Position numbers and translations under genes: made by a program
The notes under the pieces: generated by a model
The model's database searches: none
Told to the model about the DNA's origin: nothing
What the model saw: only the letters and a program-made list of their open reading frames with translations
Shown: piece after piece, positions 43,902 to 54,190 of the stretch
How the letters are laid out: each line of letters opens with the position of its first letter
How positions within the stretch are numbered: position 1 is the stretch's first letter
Assembly (NCBI RefSeq): GCF_963666145.1
Contig: NZ_OY762614.1
Location: 882,501-946,500 of the forward strand
Reading direction: 5' to 3'
Source of the DNA: an uncultured Desulfobacter sp.
GTDB taxonomy: Bacteria; Desulfobacterota; Desulfobacteria; Desulfobacterales; Desulfobacteraceae
Length of the DNA: 64,000 nt

Positions 43902-45467
43902 ATGAGCCACGCCCCATCCTCCAGCGCCCGGATCAGAGAAGAGCAGCTTCTGATGAATCATCGTCTGGATTTTTCTGCAGCATACATGGGAATCAAATAC
44001 ATAGGTGAGCATGCAGCAAATTATCCGTTTACGATTACCCGGCAGACCCTGGATGCGCTGTTTGCTGTATTTGATACAACCAGTTTTAAAAAGGCAAAAC
44101 AAGCCTTTTTTCTGTATCATGAGACCGCCTGCACCCTGGTGGAGATGGCCAAAACAATGGAGAACGATATTTTCCGAACCATTGTACCAGACCTTCTATC
44201 GCTTCTGATGAAAAGTACAGGGAACCGGCTTCGTGCATTAAGCCAGGCGCTTGGCCGGTTAGCGGACAATCGTCCGGCACAAAATGTTCCGCCTCTCCAC
44301 GACAATGCCATGCCGTTGGAGATAAATTTTTCCTGCCTTGCCGAAAAATTTACACTCACGGGGCAAGAATCGTCTGCCAAGGGGCAATGGATCTGGAAAG
44401 GCAGAAGCCTGATTTTCAGGATAGAAACAACGATCCTGGGCGTTATCAAATTTGCAACATCCAAGGACAATACCAATGAAATCCACCAGGAAGCGGCATG
44501 GATGGACTGGTTTGCCCAGGATGCTATAAATTCCGATGCCCTTGTACCCGAACCGGTCCGTATCCAGGGCCGATATCTATTCAAAATTACGGATGAACTA
44601 CCCCAAGGGGGACCGCAAAAAATATACGGCCCGGTCTGCATCGTCTTTATTCCTTGCCCGGGGTATTACGAATACCCCAATGTCAAAGATGCGGATCTAA
44701 AAAATATTAGAACATCGTTTTTCAAATCCGCCTTTGCTTTGGGCAAACTTTCATCCCTGGGGCTCTACCATACGGCATTGATTCCGTTATTTCATAACCG
44801 GGTTCAGCAAAACCGGAGAAACGACAACGGCAGATATCTATGGGAACATGCCGGGCGTCTGGATCAGTGGCTGGACTCAAGCCGGTTTCCCAACTTTGCC
44901 GCATCGGGTTTGCGGGATTTTGAACATATTACCTGCCAGGCAAAGCCGTTAGACCTTGAGCATTATTCAGGAGAATACCTGCTCAGTTTTATTCTGGTGG
45001 CCGGTTCCTGTTTTAGAAACCAGGCCCCCCACCGGCGGGGCACAGACAATACCATACCCTATGTGGACACCCGGGATCTTTTTTGCCCGGATCTATTCGA
45101 ATCGCTTTTAACCGGGGTGTGTGAGCACTATTTCAAAGGCCTAACCCAATGTGAGTCCTTTGATCCGGAGCCCTTTAACTTTCCTGTACTCGTCCGACAG
45201 CTTATTGAAAAAATGGGAATAGATGAACATATGCAAGAGGCATTAAGGATACAGGATCAGTTGGCCATGGATGATGAACAGTTTAAACAATTCCTTGCGG
45301 AACGGGGTGTGAGCCGTGTACCGGCCAAAGGGGAACAAGAGATTACGCTGTTTACCGGCCCCCATCTTGGCGACTTTAATCAGGCCATATCCATACCGGA
45401 ACTTATTGAATTTTTATTTAAATTTTCTGCATTATGTGTGTCGACCTGCTTTCTAAAAAAGCGTTAA
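43902..45467 (+). CDS. Probable SidJ-related pseudokinase-like protein
   Basis: The 521 aa product has an N-terminal helical region (1-135) and a central domain that reads like a divergent protein kinase. A glycine-poor loop and strand with VIK (Lys 183, in ILGVIKFATS) is followed by a helix with Glu 197 (EAAWMDWF), a hydrophobic hinge strand (VCIVFIPCPGYY), a catalytic-loop equivalent HTALIPLFHN (290-299), and RDFEH near 338-342 at the DFG place. The catalytic Asp of HxD is missing, so phosphotransfer is unlikely. Length and layout recall SidJ-related pseudokinases, some of which are calmodulin-activated glutamylases. The assignment is by pattern only. Confidence 0.45.
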   Translation: MSHAPSSSARIREEQLLMNHRLDFSAAYMGIKYIGEHAANYPFTITRQTLDALFAVFDTTSFKKAKQAFFLYHETACTLVEMAKTMENDIFRTIVPDLLSLLMKSTGNRLRALSQALGRLADNRPAQNVPPLHDNAMPLEINFSCLAEKFTLTGQESSAKGQWIWKGRSLIFRIETTILGVIKFATSKDNTNEIHQEAAWMDWFAQDAINSDALVPEPVRIQGRYLFKITDELPQGGPQKIYGPVCIVFIPCPGYYEYPNVKDADLKNIRTSFFKSAFALGKLSSLGLYHTALIPLFHNRVQQNRRNDNGRYLWEHAGRLDQWLDSSRFPNFAASGLRDFEHITCQAKPLDLEHYSGEYLLSFILVAGSCFRNQAPHRRGTDNTIPYVDTRDLFCPDLFESLLTGVCEHYFKGLTQCESFDPEPFNFPVLVRQLIEKMGIDEHMQEALRIQDQLAMDDEQFKQFLAERGVSRVPAKGEQEITLFTGPHLGDFNQAISIPELIEFLFKFSALCVSTCFLKKR

Positions 45468-46666
45468 TTCACACGCAGTTTATCCCCGGGATGAATGACA
45501 TGCCGTGTTGACAATTTGTTCATTTGAAGCAATTTGTACAAGGAAATCTGATATTTTCCGGCTATGATTGAAAGGCTCTCCCCGGATTTTACCAGATGGT
45601 ACTTTCCAGAAGTACTCTGGGGTTTGGGCAGGGTATGATAAAGGGCGGCAAATTTTTTCTGAAAATCCTTATGAGTTCCCTCGGGCACAAGGAGTGTGGT
45701 TGCGCCCTTGCCCAGGTAATATCCCCGAAGCTGAGGGTTATAATCCTTAATGGTCTTAAATGAGATGCCGCAGGCCTTGGCGACCATCGTTAAGGGCACA
45801 TCGTTTTGCGGGGAAAGTTTGATTTCATCAAAAGAAAAAACCGGATAAAGATCCTGGAGCTCAAGGTGGAATCCATACTTTTCCGGGTTGGACATAATCA
45901 ACTTGACGGCAACCATTTTCAAAATATACCGCTGGGTCTCCAGGGGCAGGTAAAGGGAGAAAAAATCCTGGGTATCCTGGAGTGACATGGCATTGCTCAG
46001 GCCGTTTTCGCCCATGTTGTATGCGGACATGGCCAGCAGATATGAGCCAAACCGGGAATAAAGGTCCTTAATATAGCGGCAGGCTGCCTGGGTGGCGCGG
46101 AACATATTCCGGCGTTCGTCGATTTTTGAATCAATGCGCAACCCGTATCGTTTACCTGTACTTTCAATAAACTGCCAGTATCCGACCGCACCCTGGGGGG
46201 ATTCTCCATAGGACAACAGCGCGCTTTCCACAATGGGCAGATATTTTAGATCCAGAGGCAGTTTTTCCTTTTTTAAAACACGTTCAATGTGGGGAAACCA
46301 CCGGTGGGCGCGTTTAAGCCACAGCATCACCTGGGGCCGGTTCCATACGGCCAGCATCATCTCTTTTTCAAGCCGCTCCCTGACTTCAGGATCCGTAAAA
46401 GGTATTTTTTCACCACAAAGATGGAGATCACCAGAGAAACGGACTGTTTCCACCAAGGTGGGGATGTGGCTCTTTACATCAGGCTGTTCTGGTTCCGGTG
46501 GTTCTGCTGCCGGCAGTTCGGTGTTTGGCAGTTCGATTTCAATGAATTGGGTTTGTATGGGTTTGGAAGTGATGGGTTCGGATTTTTCTTGTGCCGCCAT
46601 GGTTAACGGTGCGGCAAGTATTACCAGAAAGGCTGAGAAAACAAACAATCGTTTCATAATATCCAT
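45464..46666 (-). CDS. Membrane-bound lytic transglycosylase, MltD type, with LysM domain
   Basis: Cleaves peptidoglycan glycan strands with anhydro-muramic acid formation. The 400 aa product has a signal peptide (KRLFVFSAFLVILAAPLTMAA), a Pro/Glu-rich spacer, and a GH23-type SLT domain. The catalytic Glu is in PIVESALLSYGES and the GAVGYWQFIESTGKRYGL segment follows. A central region with VPEGTH is followed by a C-terminal LysM (YHLVKSGESLSIIAGKYQISLYKLLQMN). No lipobox is seen, so it is likely secreted or anchored by an uncleaved signal. Start at 46666 or at the ATG at 46657. Its stop overlaps the convergent pseudokinase gene by four bases. Confidence 0.93.
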   Translation of the reverse strand: MDIMKRLFVFSAFLVILAAPLTMAAQEKSEPITSKPIQTQFIEIELPNTELPAAEPPEPEQPDVKSHIPTLVETVRFSGDLHLCGEKIPFTDPEVRERLEKEMMLAVWNRPQVMLWLKRAHRWFPHIERVLKKEKLPLDLKYLPIVESALLSYGESPQGAVGYWQFIESTGKRYGLRIDSKIDERRNMFRATQAACRYIKDLYSRFGSYLLAMSAYNMGENGLSNAMSLQDTQDFFSLYLPLETQRYILKMVAVKLIMSNPEKYGFHLELQDLYPVFSFDEIKLSPQNDVPLTMVAKACGISFKTIKDYNPQLRGYYLGKGATTLLVPEGTHKDFQKKFAALYHTLPKPQSTSGKYHLVKSGESLSIIAGKYQISLYKLLQMNKLSTRHVIHPGDKLRVN

Positions 46667-46975
46667 GCTTTTTTTGTGGGGGTAACCGCTTAGCTTCCCG
46701 AAACGTGTGAACCCGGGAATGGTGAAACAGATCAGAAAAATTAGAGGTCATCATTGCATGTCATTATTCAAAAATCAAGACGGGGAAATTGTATTTTTTA
46801 ATGTTAATCCTATAACTTCCACCCAGTAAAGCGGATGTTTTTCCAATGAATGTACCGGGTGTTTTCAAATGACAAGTAATGTGTCATAATGATTGATCTT
46901 AATTTGAATGATCATTATCTTAATGGTGCTTAATTTAATAGTCCTTGGAGAGATGACTTAGAAACGGTTAATATC
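46667..46975. other. Divergent intergenic region, no gene seen
   Basis: About 309 bases between divergent genes. It contains TGACA-N7-TGTCA at 46870-46886 and the palindrome AATGATCATT at 46907-46916, which could be operator sites. No RNA gene or long frame was recognised. Confidence 0.5.
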
Positions 46976-47752
46976 TTGATTCCCTTTATAAAGAATTTGG
47001 CCCGGCAAGCAGGAAGAATCTGTCTTGAAGGCCAAAAAAACTTGACTGCCCATGACCTTGAATTCAAATCAGCAAAGGATATTGTCACCCAAACCGATAA
47101 AACCGTTGAAGCGTTTCTGGTCAAGGCCATCCTTGAACGCTATCCGGACCACGGTGTACTCGGAGAAGAGTATGGGGCTGTTCAGGCAAAAAGCCAATTC
47201 AGGTGGATTATTGACCCCATTGACGGCACCACATCGTTTGTCCACCGTCTGCCCTTTTACAGCATCAGCATAGCCCTTGAAAAAGCGGGCGAGTTGGTGC
47301 TGGGTGTGGTCTATGCCCCGGCAACAGATCAGCTGTTTTATGCCCAAAAAGGCAGCGGCGCCTTCATGAATGACACCCCAATCCATGTCTCTGATACCCA
47401 AACACTTGACACTGCGGTCATGGCAACGGGGTTTGCCTGCCTGAGGGCCGGCCTTGAAACCAATAATCTGCCTATTTTCAATGAGATTGTGCCAAAACTG
47501 CGGGACGTCCGTCGTTTTGGGTCGGCAGCGCTGGATCTTTGCTACACGGCCTTGGGCTGCCTGGACGGATTCTGGGAAATGCAGCTCAATATCTATGATA
47601 TTGCCGCAGGAACGGTTATTTTAAGGGAAGCAGGCGGTGCGGTCACGGATTTTACAGGCGGCGGGCAGTTTCCCCAAAAAGGCGTTGCTGCCACAAACAA
47701 GCGCCTACACTATGAACTGATTCGGATTCTGACAAAATTTTGCGTTTTATAA
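46976..47752 (+). CDS. Inositol monophosphatase family protein
   Basis: Mg2+-dependent phosphatase family (SuhB, CysQ and similar). The 258 aa product has the metal-site motifs GEEYG, WIIDPIDGTTSFVH and, in place of WDxAAG, IYDIAAG. The altered third motif (Tyr for Trp) is mild. Substrate could be inositol phosphate, PAP/PAPS or another phosphate ester. The apparent start is TTG 46976 with no clear ribosome-binding site; an upstream TTG at 46943 is also open, so the N-terminus is uncertain. Confidence 0.9.
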   Translation: MIPFIKNLARQAGRICLEGQKNLTAHDLEFKSAKDIVTQTDKTVEAFLVKAILERYPDHGVLGEEYGAVQAKSQFRWIIDPIDGTTSFVHRLPFYSISIALEKAGELVLGVVYAPATDQLFYAQKGSGAFMNDTPIHVSDTQTLDTAVMATGFACLRAGLETNNLPIFNEIVPKLRDVRRFGSAALDLCYTALGCLDGFWEMQLNIYDIAAGTVILREAGGAVTDFTGGGQFPQKGVAATNKRLHYELIRILTKFCVL

Positions 47753-47777
47753 AACCACTATACCTTTTAATAGATCT

Positions 47778-48026
47778 ATGAACTATATTTTCGCTTTAAT
47801 ATTTATTTTGACTCTGGCAGCCGGCGGCGCCTTTGGATATTACAATCAGTACACCTGGATTGGATACATCGTTGCCTTTGCCGTCAGCGGGTTTATCGGC
47901 TCCAGTATCATCGCAATACTGTTTTCATATCTATATCTTTTCCAAAAAGAGAGCGATGAGCAAGCACCCGTACCCCCGGAAAGAACCATCAACCTTCAAC
48001 AAGAAATCAAGAAATTAGAAAAATGA
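47778..48026 (+). CDS. Small two-helix membrane protein, function unknown
   Basis: The 82 aa product has two hydrophobic helices (about 3-20 and 27-52) and a charged C-terminal tail (QQEIKKLEK). No family recognised. It overlaps the next gene by four bases (ATGA), so it is co-translated with ylqF. Confidence 0.7.
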   Translation: MNYIFALIFILTLAAGGAFGYYNQYTWIGYIVAFAVSGFIGSSIIAILFSYLYLFQKESDEQAPVPPERTINLQQEIKKLEK

Positions 48027-48877
48027 ATATCCAGTGGTTTCCCGGCCATATGCTGGAGACAAAAAATCTGCTCAAAAGCGCTATTGCCAAGGTGGATGCT
48101 CTGCTTGAGGTGGTGGATGCCAGGCTGCCGTTGTCCAGTTCCAACCCTTTTTTAGAGCGCATTGCCACGGGCAAAAATCGGATGAAATTACTGAATAAGG
48201 CGGACATTGCCGACCCTGCACAGACCCAGGCCTGGCTGGACTATTTCAAAGAAGAGATGAACCTGACGGCCACCGCCATCTGTGCCACCCGTCAGCAAGA
48301 GGCTTCGGATGCGTTGCAAGCACTTGTGTCACAGGTAGACCGGAACAAGGCGAGAAAAGCCAAGGTCATGGTGGTGGGCATTCCCAACACCGGGAAGTCC
48401 ACGATTTTAAACACCCTGGCCGGCAGAAAAGTTGCAAAAACAGGGAATGTTCCGGCCGTAACGCGCCACCAGCAGCGCACCAGCCTGAAAGGCAACATTG
48501 ATCTTTACGACACGCCGGGTATTCTCTGGCCGGTAATCGAACCCCGGCAGCGCGGACTTATCCTGGCTGCATCCGGTGCTATCAGTGATACAGCTGTTGA
48601 CTACCATGAAATCGCCTATTTTGTCGCTCAACTTTTACTGGAAAGATATCCGACGTGCCTCGTTGAGCGTTACCCGTTTTTAGATCCACTGCCTGAAGAT
48701 GCCCAAGGCCTTATTGAATCGGTGGGCAAGGCCCGGGGATGCCTGAAAAAAGGCGGACATGTAGATTTTCAAAAGGCATCAGAACTTATTATCAGAGATC
48801 TCAGAGCCGGCAGGATTGGCCGGATCAGTTTTGAAACACCAAAGGATATAAACTTAAACCATGACACAAATGAATAA
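48023..48877 (+). CDS. ylqF: Ribosome biogenesis GTPase YlqF/RbgA
   Basis: Circularly permuted GTPase that assists 50S subunit assembly. The order of G motifs is permuted as expected: G4 NKAD near residue 58, then G1 GIPNTGKST near 120, then G3 DTPG near 170. It starts IQWFPGHM, a family hallmark. The 284 aa length is normal. It overlaps the next gene by 17 bases. Confidence 0.95.
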   Translation: MNIQWFPGHMLETKNLLKSAIAKVDALLEVVDARLPLSSSNPFLERIATGKNRMKLLNKADIADPAQTQAWLDYFKEEMNLTATAICATRQQEASDALQALVSQVDRNKARKAKVMVVGIPNTGKSTILNTLAGRKVAKTGNVPAVTRHQQRTSLKGNIDLYDTPGILWPVIEPRQRGLILAASGAISDTAVDYHEIAYFVAQLLLERYPTCLVERYPFLDPLPEDAQGLIESVGKARGCLKKGGHVDFQKASELIIRDLRAGRIGRISFETPKDINLNHDTNE

Positions 48878-50915
48878 ACTTAGATTCAAACTTGGGGCGT
48901 TATTCGTTGTTGCAGCTCTTTTTTGTTTTGCACCGTTTTGCCATGCGCAAATTGCTGAACTTACCTTTCAAAAGGAGCAGGCCGAACAGTGCGTTGCCAT
49001 TGTCGATGCCCTTGAACGGGAGCATTTTACCGGAAAAAAAATGGATAGCAACATGTCTGCCCTGGTGTTTGACCGGTATGTAAAATCCCTGGATCCGGGC
49101 AGACATCTTTTCACCCAAAAAGATCTGGATGCGTATCAGCCGTTGAAACAGCTGATGTACAAATACCTGAAAACCGGCAACCTTGCACCGGCCTATGAAA
49201 TTTTCAACCTTTATCAATCCCGCAGCGCACAGCGCCTTGAATATATTCTTGAACTTGCAAAGTCCTGGCAAACCCAAATTGACTTCGCCAGCAATGACAC
49301 CCTTGTCATTGATTATGAGCATAAACCCTTTATCCAGGACATGTCAGGCCTTAAACCGCTTTGGAAAAAAGAGCTGAAAAACCATATCATCAATTTGAAA
49401 ATAGACAAAAAGTCGGATGATGAAATTTCCGAAACCCTGGAAAAAATATATTCCAACCGCCTGTCCCGCCTGTCCCAGACACAGTCCCGGGATGTATTCC
49501 AGATTTTTATGAATGCGGTCACCATGTCCTTTGACCCCCATTCCCAATATTTTGCCCCCCGGCTTTCCGAGGATTTTGACATCCATATGAAACTGAGTTT
49601 AGAGGGCATCGGGGCGGTACTCCAAAACGAATATGAATACACAAAGGTGGTCCGGCTTATTCCCAAAGGACCGGCAGACAAATCCCAGAAACTTGCCCCG
49701 GGAGACAAAATCATTGGTGTGGGCCAGGGTGAGGATGGAGAGATCAAGGACACAATCGGCCAGCGCATTGATGATGTAGTCAATCAGATTCGCGGCCCCA
49801 AGGATACCTTTGTGCGCTTGAAAATTATTCCCGCCAGAAAATCCAATGTCACCGCCACCATCAGCATTAAACGCGATAAAGTTAAACTTGAGGAGCAGTC
49901 TGCCCAGAAAAAGGTGGTCGATGTAACCTCAAACGGCAAAACCTATAAGCTGGGCATCATTGAAATCCCCAATTTCTATATAGATTTTGACGCCTATCAC
50001 CGGGGTGATACGGATTACAAGAGCACCACACGCGACGTAACAAAACTGCTGACCGAGCTGAAAAAAGAAAAGATTGACGGATTGATTGTGGATCTAAGGG
50101 ACAATGGCGGCGGCTCTTTGAAAGAGGCCAATGATCTGACAGGGCTCTTCCTTAAATATGGACCTACGGTGCAGGTCAAAACAAAATTCAGGGTATCGCG
50201 CCTCTATGACGAAGATCCCCAAATTGCCTACACCGGACCGCTCATGGTGCTGATCAACAGAATGAGCGCATCGGCCAGTGAAATTTTTGCCGGGGCCATC
50301 AAAGATTATCACCGGGGCCTGATTGTGGGCACCCGCAGTTTCGGCAAAGGTACGGTTCAGGAACTCAAACCCTTGGGAGAAGGGCGACTTAAGATGACCT
50401 CGGCCAAATTTTACCGGGTTTCCGGCAAAAGCACCCAGCATAAAGGCGTTGAACCCGACATCTGGTTCCCCCAGATTTACAGAACCCAAAACACCGGGGA
50501 AAGTGCCCTGGACGGCGCCCTGCTCTGGGACCACATTGAGGCCACCCGTTATTCGGCATACATGTCTTTGCAGCCCATGATCAAACCCCTGGACGATGCC
50601 TATAAGAAACGGGTAGAACAGTCCTTTGGCATTAAATATCTCACCCAGCGTATTCAATTGGCAGAAACATTAAGCGAACAAAAAACACTCTCTTTGAATC
50701 TTGCGGAACGCTTGAAAACAGATACGGCCTTTAACCAGGAAGAGCTGACCCTGGAAAACAGTTACCGGAAACAAAAAGGGGAAGAACCGCTGGCAACCCT
50801 GGAGGACATTGACCCGGAAAAAGAAGAGATCAAGGAAATCCTGACAGATCAGGCCGAATACATTGCTGCCGATTTTATTACCTTAAGCCGCAAAATCGGC
50901 TATACATGGCAGTAA
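48861..50915 (+). CDS. prc: Carboxy-terminal processing (tail-specific) protease Prc
   Basis: Periplasmic serine protease of family S41 that trims proteins from the C-terminus. The 684 aa product has a signal peptide (LRFKLGALFVVAALFCFAPFCHA), an N-terminal helical region, a PDZ domain near 250-340 (SLEGIGAVLQN, PGDKIIGVGQG) and the S41 core. The catalytic Ser is in NRMSASASEIFAGA and Lys in GTRSFGKGTVQE. A C-terminal helical domain follows. Length matches E. coli Prc (682). Start at 48861 or at the ATG three codons on. Confidence 0.95.
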   Translation: MTQMNKLRFKLGALFVVAALFCFAPFCHAQIAELTFQKEQAEQCVAIVDALEREHFTGKKMDSNMSALVFDRYVKSLDPGRHLFTQKDLDAYQPLKQLMYKYLKTGNLAPAYEIFNLYQSRSAQRLEYILELAKSWQTQIDFASNDTLVIDYEHKPFIQDMSGLKPLWKKELKNHIINLKIDKKSDDEISETLEKIYSNRLSRLSQTQSRDVFQIFMNAVTMSFDPHSQYFAPRLSEDFDIHMKLSLEGIGAVLQNEYEYTKVVRLIPKGPADKSQKLAPGDKIIGVGQGEDGEIKDTIGQRIDDVVNQIRGPKDTFVRLKIIPARKSNVTATISIKRDKVKLEEQSAQKKVVDVTSNGKTYKLGIIEIPNFYIDFDAYHRGDTDYKSTTRDVTKLLTELKKEKIDGLIVDLRDNGGGSLKEANDLTGLFLKYGPTVQVKTKFRVSRLYDEDPQIAYTGPLMVLINRMSASASEIFAGAIKDYHRGLIVGTRSFGKGTVQELKPLGEGRLKMTSAKFYRVSGKSTQHKGVEPDIWFPQIYRTQNTGESALDGALLWDHIEATRYSAYMSLQPMIKPLDDAYKKRVEQSFGIKYLTQRIQLAETLSEQKTLSLNLAERLKTDTAFNQEELTLENSYRKQKGEEPLATLEDIDPEKEEIKEILTDQAEYIAADFITLSRKIGYTWQ

Positions 50916-50929
50916 TATGATATAACGGC

Positions 50930-53900
50930 ATGACCTTAAATAAAAAACGCGGATTGCGTATTGCCCTGCTTTTTGCGGTGACCGTAATCGCCTGCGCAGT
51001 CGCTTTGTGCCTTGCCGTTACCCCGGTACTGAACACAGAACAGGTCAAAACGCGTTTGACCCAAATTTTGCAGGATCAAACCGGTCTTAACGTCCGGTTT
51101 GATCAATTGTCTGTCACCTTTACCCCCCTGCCCGGTGTCAGCATTACAGATATATCAGCACAGATTGATCCCCACACCCAGGTGTCAATCAACAAAGCGC
51201 TGGTGGAACTGGCCCCGGTCCAGCTGCTCAAATTCAAAACCGCCGTCAGGCGCATCACCCTTCAATCCCCTGAGCTGACCGGGACAATTGCGGTTACCGG
51301 AGGACACCACACCACCGTCACGCCCAATTTGACCGCATTTTTGCGCAACGGACTTGACCGTCTGTTTGATCTTCCCTTCACAGACCCGGAACATCTGGAT
51401 ATAAACATAACCAATGCCCGATCAGACTTCTTTGGCGCCATGGACTGCCGGGTTCAAATGACACCCCGGACACGGGCAATGACCCTAACGGCCCAGGTAT
51501 CGGAATTAGACCTTAAAACAAAACGTATTTCACAACTTGATGCCGTACTCAAAGGCCGCATCACCGATCTTAAGATCCCACACCTGTCACTGGTGTGCCG
51601 TCATGATGAAAACACCCGGCTTGCGGGCAGTGTAACAATCACCTCCCTTGGGGCCTATCTTCAAGCCCCCAACGAGTCCCCCATTGACGCAAAGAACTTT
51701 AACCTTGAATTTAACCTGTCAAAAGAGAAGATCACCGCGCACCTTGCGCCGTTGGAACTGGTTTATCCCAAAGGAGAGGTTGGCATAGATGTTTCTCTTT
51801 CTTTGGGACAACCATCGTCAAGCCTCGTTTTTACCGGAAAACAGATTGATATCGGCCAGGCAAGGCAGGTGTGCCTACCGCTGCTTGACGGCCTTGAAAC
51901 ATCTGAAATCCTGTTTGACATACTCAGGGCAGGCAAAGCCCAAAACGTGACAGTGGGGTTCAAAAGCAATCACATCTGTGATCTGTTCAAAACAAAAGCC
52001 CTTTTTATTGAAGGGTCTTCGGACTCTGCCACGGTTAAAATCCCCGAGGTTCCTGTCATTGTTCACAATGCTGCCGGCCGGGCCGAGATGAAAGACGGGG
52101 TGCTGTCCATTCACCCCGAAGGCGGACATGTTGGAAATATCAACATCACCGGGGGAGACCTTGACATTAATCTGAATCACCACCACACCGTTCCTTTTTC
52201 GGGGGAATTCCCCTTGAAGGTTGATTTATCAGAGCTTCCTGCAACCCTTTCTTCCCTGCTGCCGGATACGGCACTTGCCAGGGAGATGTCAAAAATATCA
52301 AACCTGAGCGGCCGGGCAGATGCGGTTCTTGAACTGAATTACACCCAGGCCCACAAAGATCTGGATGTCAAGGTAACAGCAAAAAATCTCCAGGCAGAGG
52401 GGACCTACCAACGTCTCCCCCTGCCCATACATATCACCGGCGGCACGTTTCTATTTGACAAGGGTGCAGTCAGCCTGAAAGACATCTCGGGTGCCATAGG
52501 AAAAAGCACGATATCAAACCTGAATGCCGGTATAGATACCAGGGGAACTGTTCCCATGCATATCAAAAGCATGGCCGCAGATATTGTGCTGGCGCAAACA
52601 GCCACCCTAGGAGATCTTTTTCCGGAAGTCAGAAAAAAATTTAGCCTGGTTCAAAACATTTCCGGGACCATGGAGATTGAGGACCTAAGCGTTGAGGGGC
52701 CCATGTTTTCACCCGACCTATGGCAGGGTCACATCACAGGTCAGATGAACAACGCGGCGGTTATATTTCAAAACAATGCCAAAGGGATTTCTGATCTATT
52801 CTGCAACGTCATCTACGACTTCTCCCCCACAGCCGAAACAATAACGCTGTCTGACATCAAGTCTACCCTGACAGCGCTCTCATGGCTTGAAAAAGCCATT
52901 TCACCGGACTACCTCCAAAGCATTATTTTGCCTCTGACATTGACCCAGACACAGTTTGTCAAACTGCCGGACGATTGCCTGTTCCAGGGCCAGTTAATCA
53001 CAACATCAGGTGCAAAGGTCTCTTTTACAGCAGACGGCCCGGCCCTGGACACAATGAGCCCGTCAAAAGTACAGATCGTTGATGGAGAACTCACCCATGC
53101 GGACGTGACCTTTAACAAACAACCGGATATGCCCAGAATGGATTTTTCCGGAAAACTGGATAAGGCGACCCTGGAAAAAATGTTTTACCCGGATTCGTAT
53201 CTTCACAAAAAACTTCAGGCGGTTACCGGAGACACACCCTTCATAGTGTCAACGGATTCCCCAAACAGTATCAGCATCACTGCCGACACGCTTAATATCG
53301 ATCCACTTTTGACTGCGCAGCAAAACGACACATCTGCCGACACCCGCCCCCTGGTAAAACAAAAACAAATTTTTTTAAACATCGACACATTGGGGTATGG
53401 CCAGCGTGTATACCAACAAGTTAAAGCCAAAGTAACGGTAAACCACCCGGTCATGGATATAGATATTTCCCATGCGCTTTTTTGCAACCTGGACCTTTCC
53501 GGCCAAATCACCATTGATCACGCCGGGGATAAACCAAAGGTTTCAACCCATATTCTGTTAAATGCGGATCAGGAAAAGGATGTGGCCCTTTCAATCGGCT
53601 GCCTGACAGGCAGTGAAAGTGTCATCGAAGGCAGCTATACACTGGGCGGAGAGCTTTCCGGCGTTGCCCAGACATTGAGCCAGGTAGAATACAAGCAGAA
53701 CGGACACCTTGAATTTAAGGCCCAGTCCGGCCGTATATTTAAAGCCACACTGCTTTCACGGCTTTTATCAATGCTCAACATCTTAGGAGATACGGATTTA
53801 CAGCAACAAGGGTTCGGATTTAAGACGTTTACGGCCGAAGCAGAGGTAAAAGATAGTGTGGTACATATCAATAAAGCCTTTATTGACGCGGACAATATGG

Positions 53901-54190
53901 CCATCATCGCCGAAGGCTGGGCTGATCCGCTCAATGATGCCCTGGATATCACCCTTCTGGTGGCCCCGTTTAAAACCATTGATACCATTATCAAATATAT
54001 TCCCATCGTAAATACGATTCTCAACGGCCGCCTTGTCTCTTTGCCGGCCAGGGCCTATGGAAAAATTTCAGATCCCACAGTCATCCCGCTTCATCCCTCG
54101 GCAGTGGGCAAAGGATTGCTGAACCTGCTCGGGGATCTGATCAAAACACCCGGCCGCCTGATTGACGAGATCAAAGATGATAAAAAATAA
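50930..54190 (+). CDS. AsmA-family envelope protein
   Basis: Large inner-membrane-anchored protein with a bridge-like periplasmic body, a family linked to outer-membrane lipid transport. The 1086 aa product has one N-terminal helix (LRIALLFAVTVIACAVALCLAV) and an AsmA N-terminal domain. A long repetitive beta-rich body follows. The C-terminal AsmA_2 region has FKTFTAEAEVKDSVVHINKAFIDADNMAIIAEG and ILNGRLVSLPARAYGKISDP. It starts 14 bases after prc. Its end overlaps the thioesterase start by 14 bases. Confidence 0.9.
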   Translation: MTLNKKRGLRIALLFAVTVIACAVALCLAVTPVLNTEQVKTRLTQILQDQTGLNVRFDQLSVTFTPLPGVSITDISAQIDPHTQVSINKALVELAPVQLLKFKTAVRRITLQSPELTGTIAVTGGHHTTVTPNLTAFLRNGLDRLFDLPFTDPEHLDINITNARSDFFGAMDCRVQMTPRTRAMTLTAQVSELDLKTKRISQLDAVLKGRITDLKIPHLSLVCRHDENTRLAGSVTITSLGAYLQAPNESPIDAKNFNLEFNLSKEKITAHLAPLELVYPKGEVGIDVSLSLGQPSSSLVFTGKQIDIGQARQVCLPLLDGLETSEILFDILRAGKAQNVTVGFKSNHICDLFKTKALFIEGSSDSATVKIPEVPVIVHNAAGRAEMKDGVLSIHPEGGHVGNINITGGDLDINLNHHHTVPFSGEFPLKVDLSELPATLSSLLPDTALAREMSKISNLSGRADAVLELNYTQAHKDLDVKVTAKNLQAEGTYQRLPLPIHITGGTFLFDKGAVSLKDISGAIGKSTISNLNAGIDTRGTVPMHIKSMAADIVLAQTATLGDLFPEVRKKFSLVQNISGTMEIEDLSVEGPMFSPDLWQGHITGQMNNAAVIFQNNAKGISDLFCNVIYDFSPTAETITLSDIKSTLTALSWLEKAISPDYLQSIILPLTLTQTQFVKLPDDCLFQGQLITTSGAKVSFTADGPALDTMSPSKVQIVDGELTHADVTFNKQPDMPRMDFSGKLDKATLEKMFYPDSYLHKKLQAVTGDTPFIVSTDSPNSISITADTLNIDPLLTAQQNDTSADTRPLVKQKQIFLNIDTLGYGQRVYQQVKAKVTVNHPVMDIDISHALFCNLDLSGQITIDHAGDKPKVSTHILLNADQEKDVALSIGCLTGSESVIEGSYTLGGELSGVAQTLSQVEYKQNGHLEFKAQSGRIFKATLLSRLLSMLNILGDTDLQQQGFGFKTFTAEAEVKDSVVHINKAFIDADNMAIIAEGWADPLNDALDITLLVAPFKTIDTIIKYIPIVNTILNGRLVSLPARAYGKISDPTVIPLHPSAVGKGLLNLLGDLIKTPGRLIDEIKDDKK

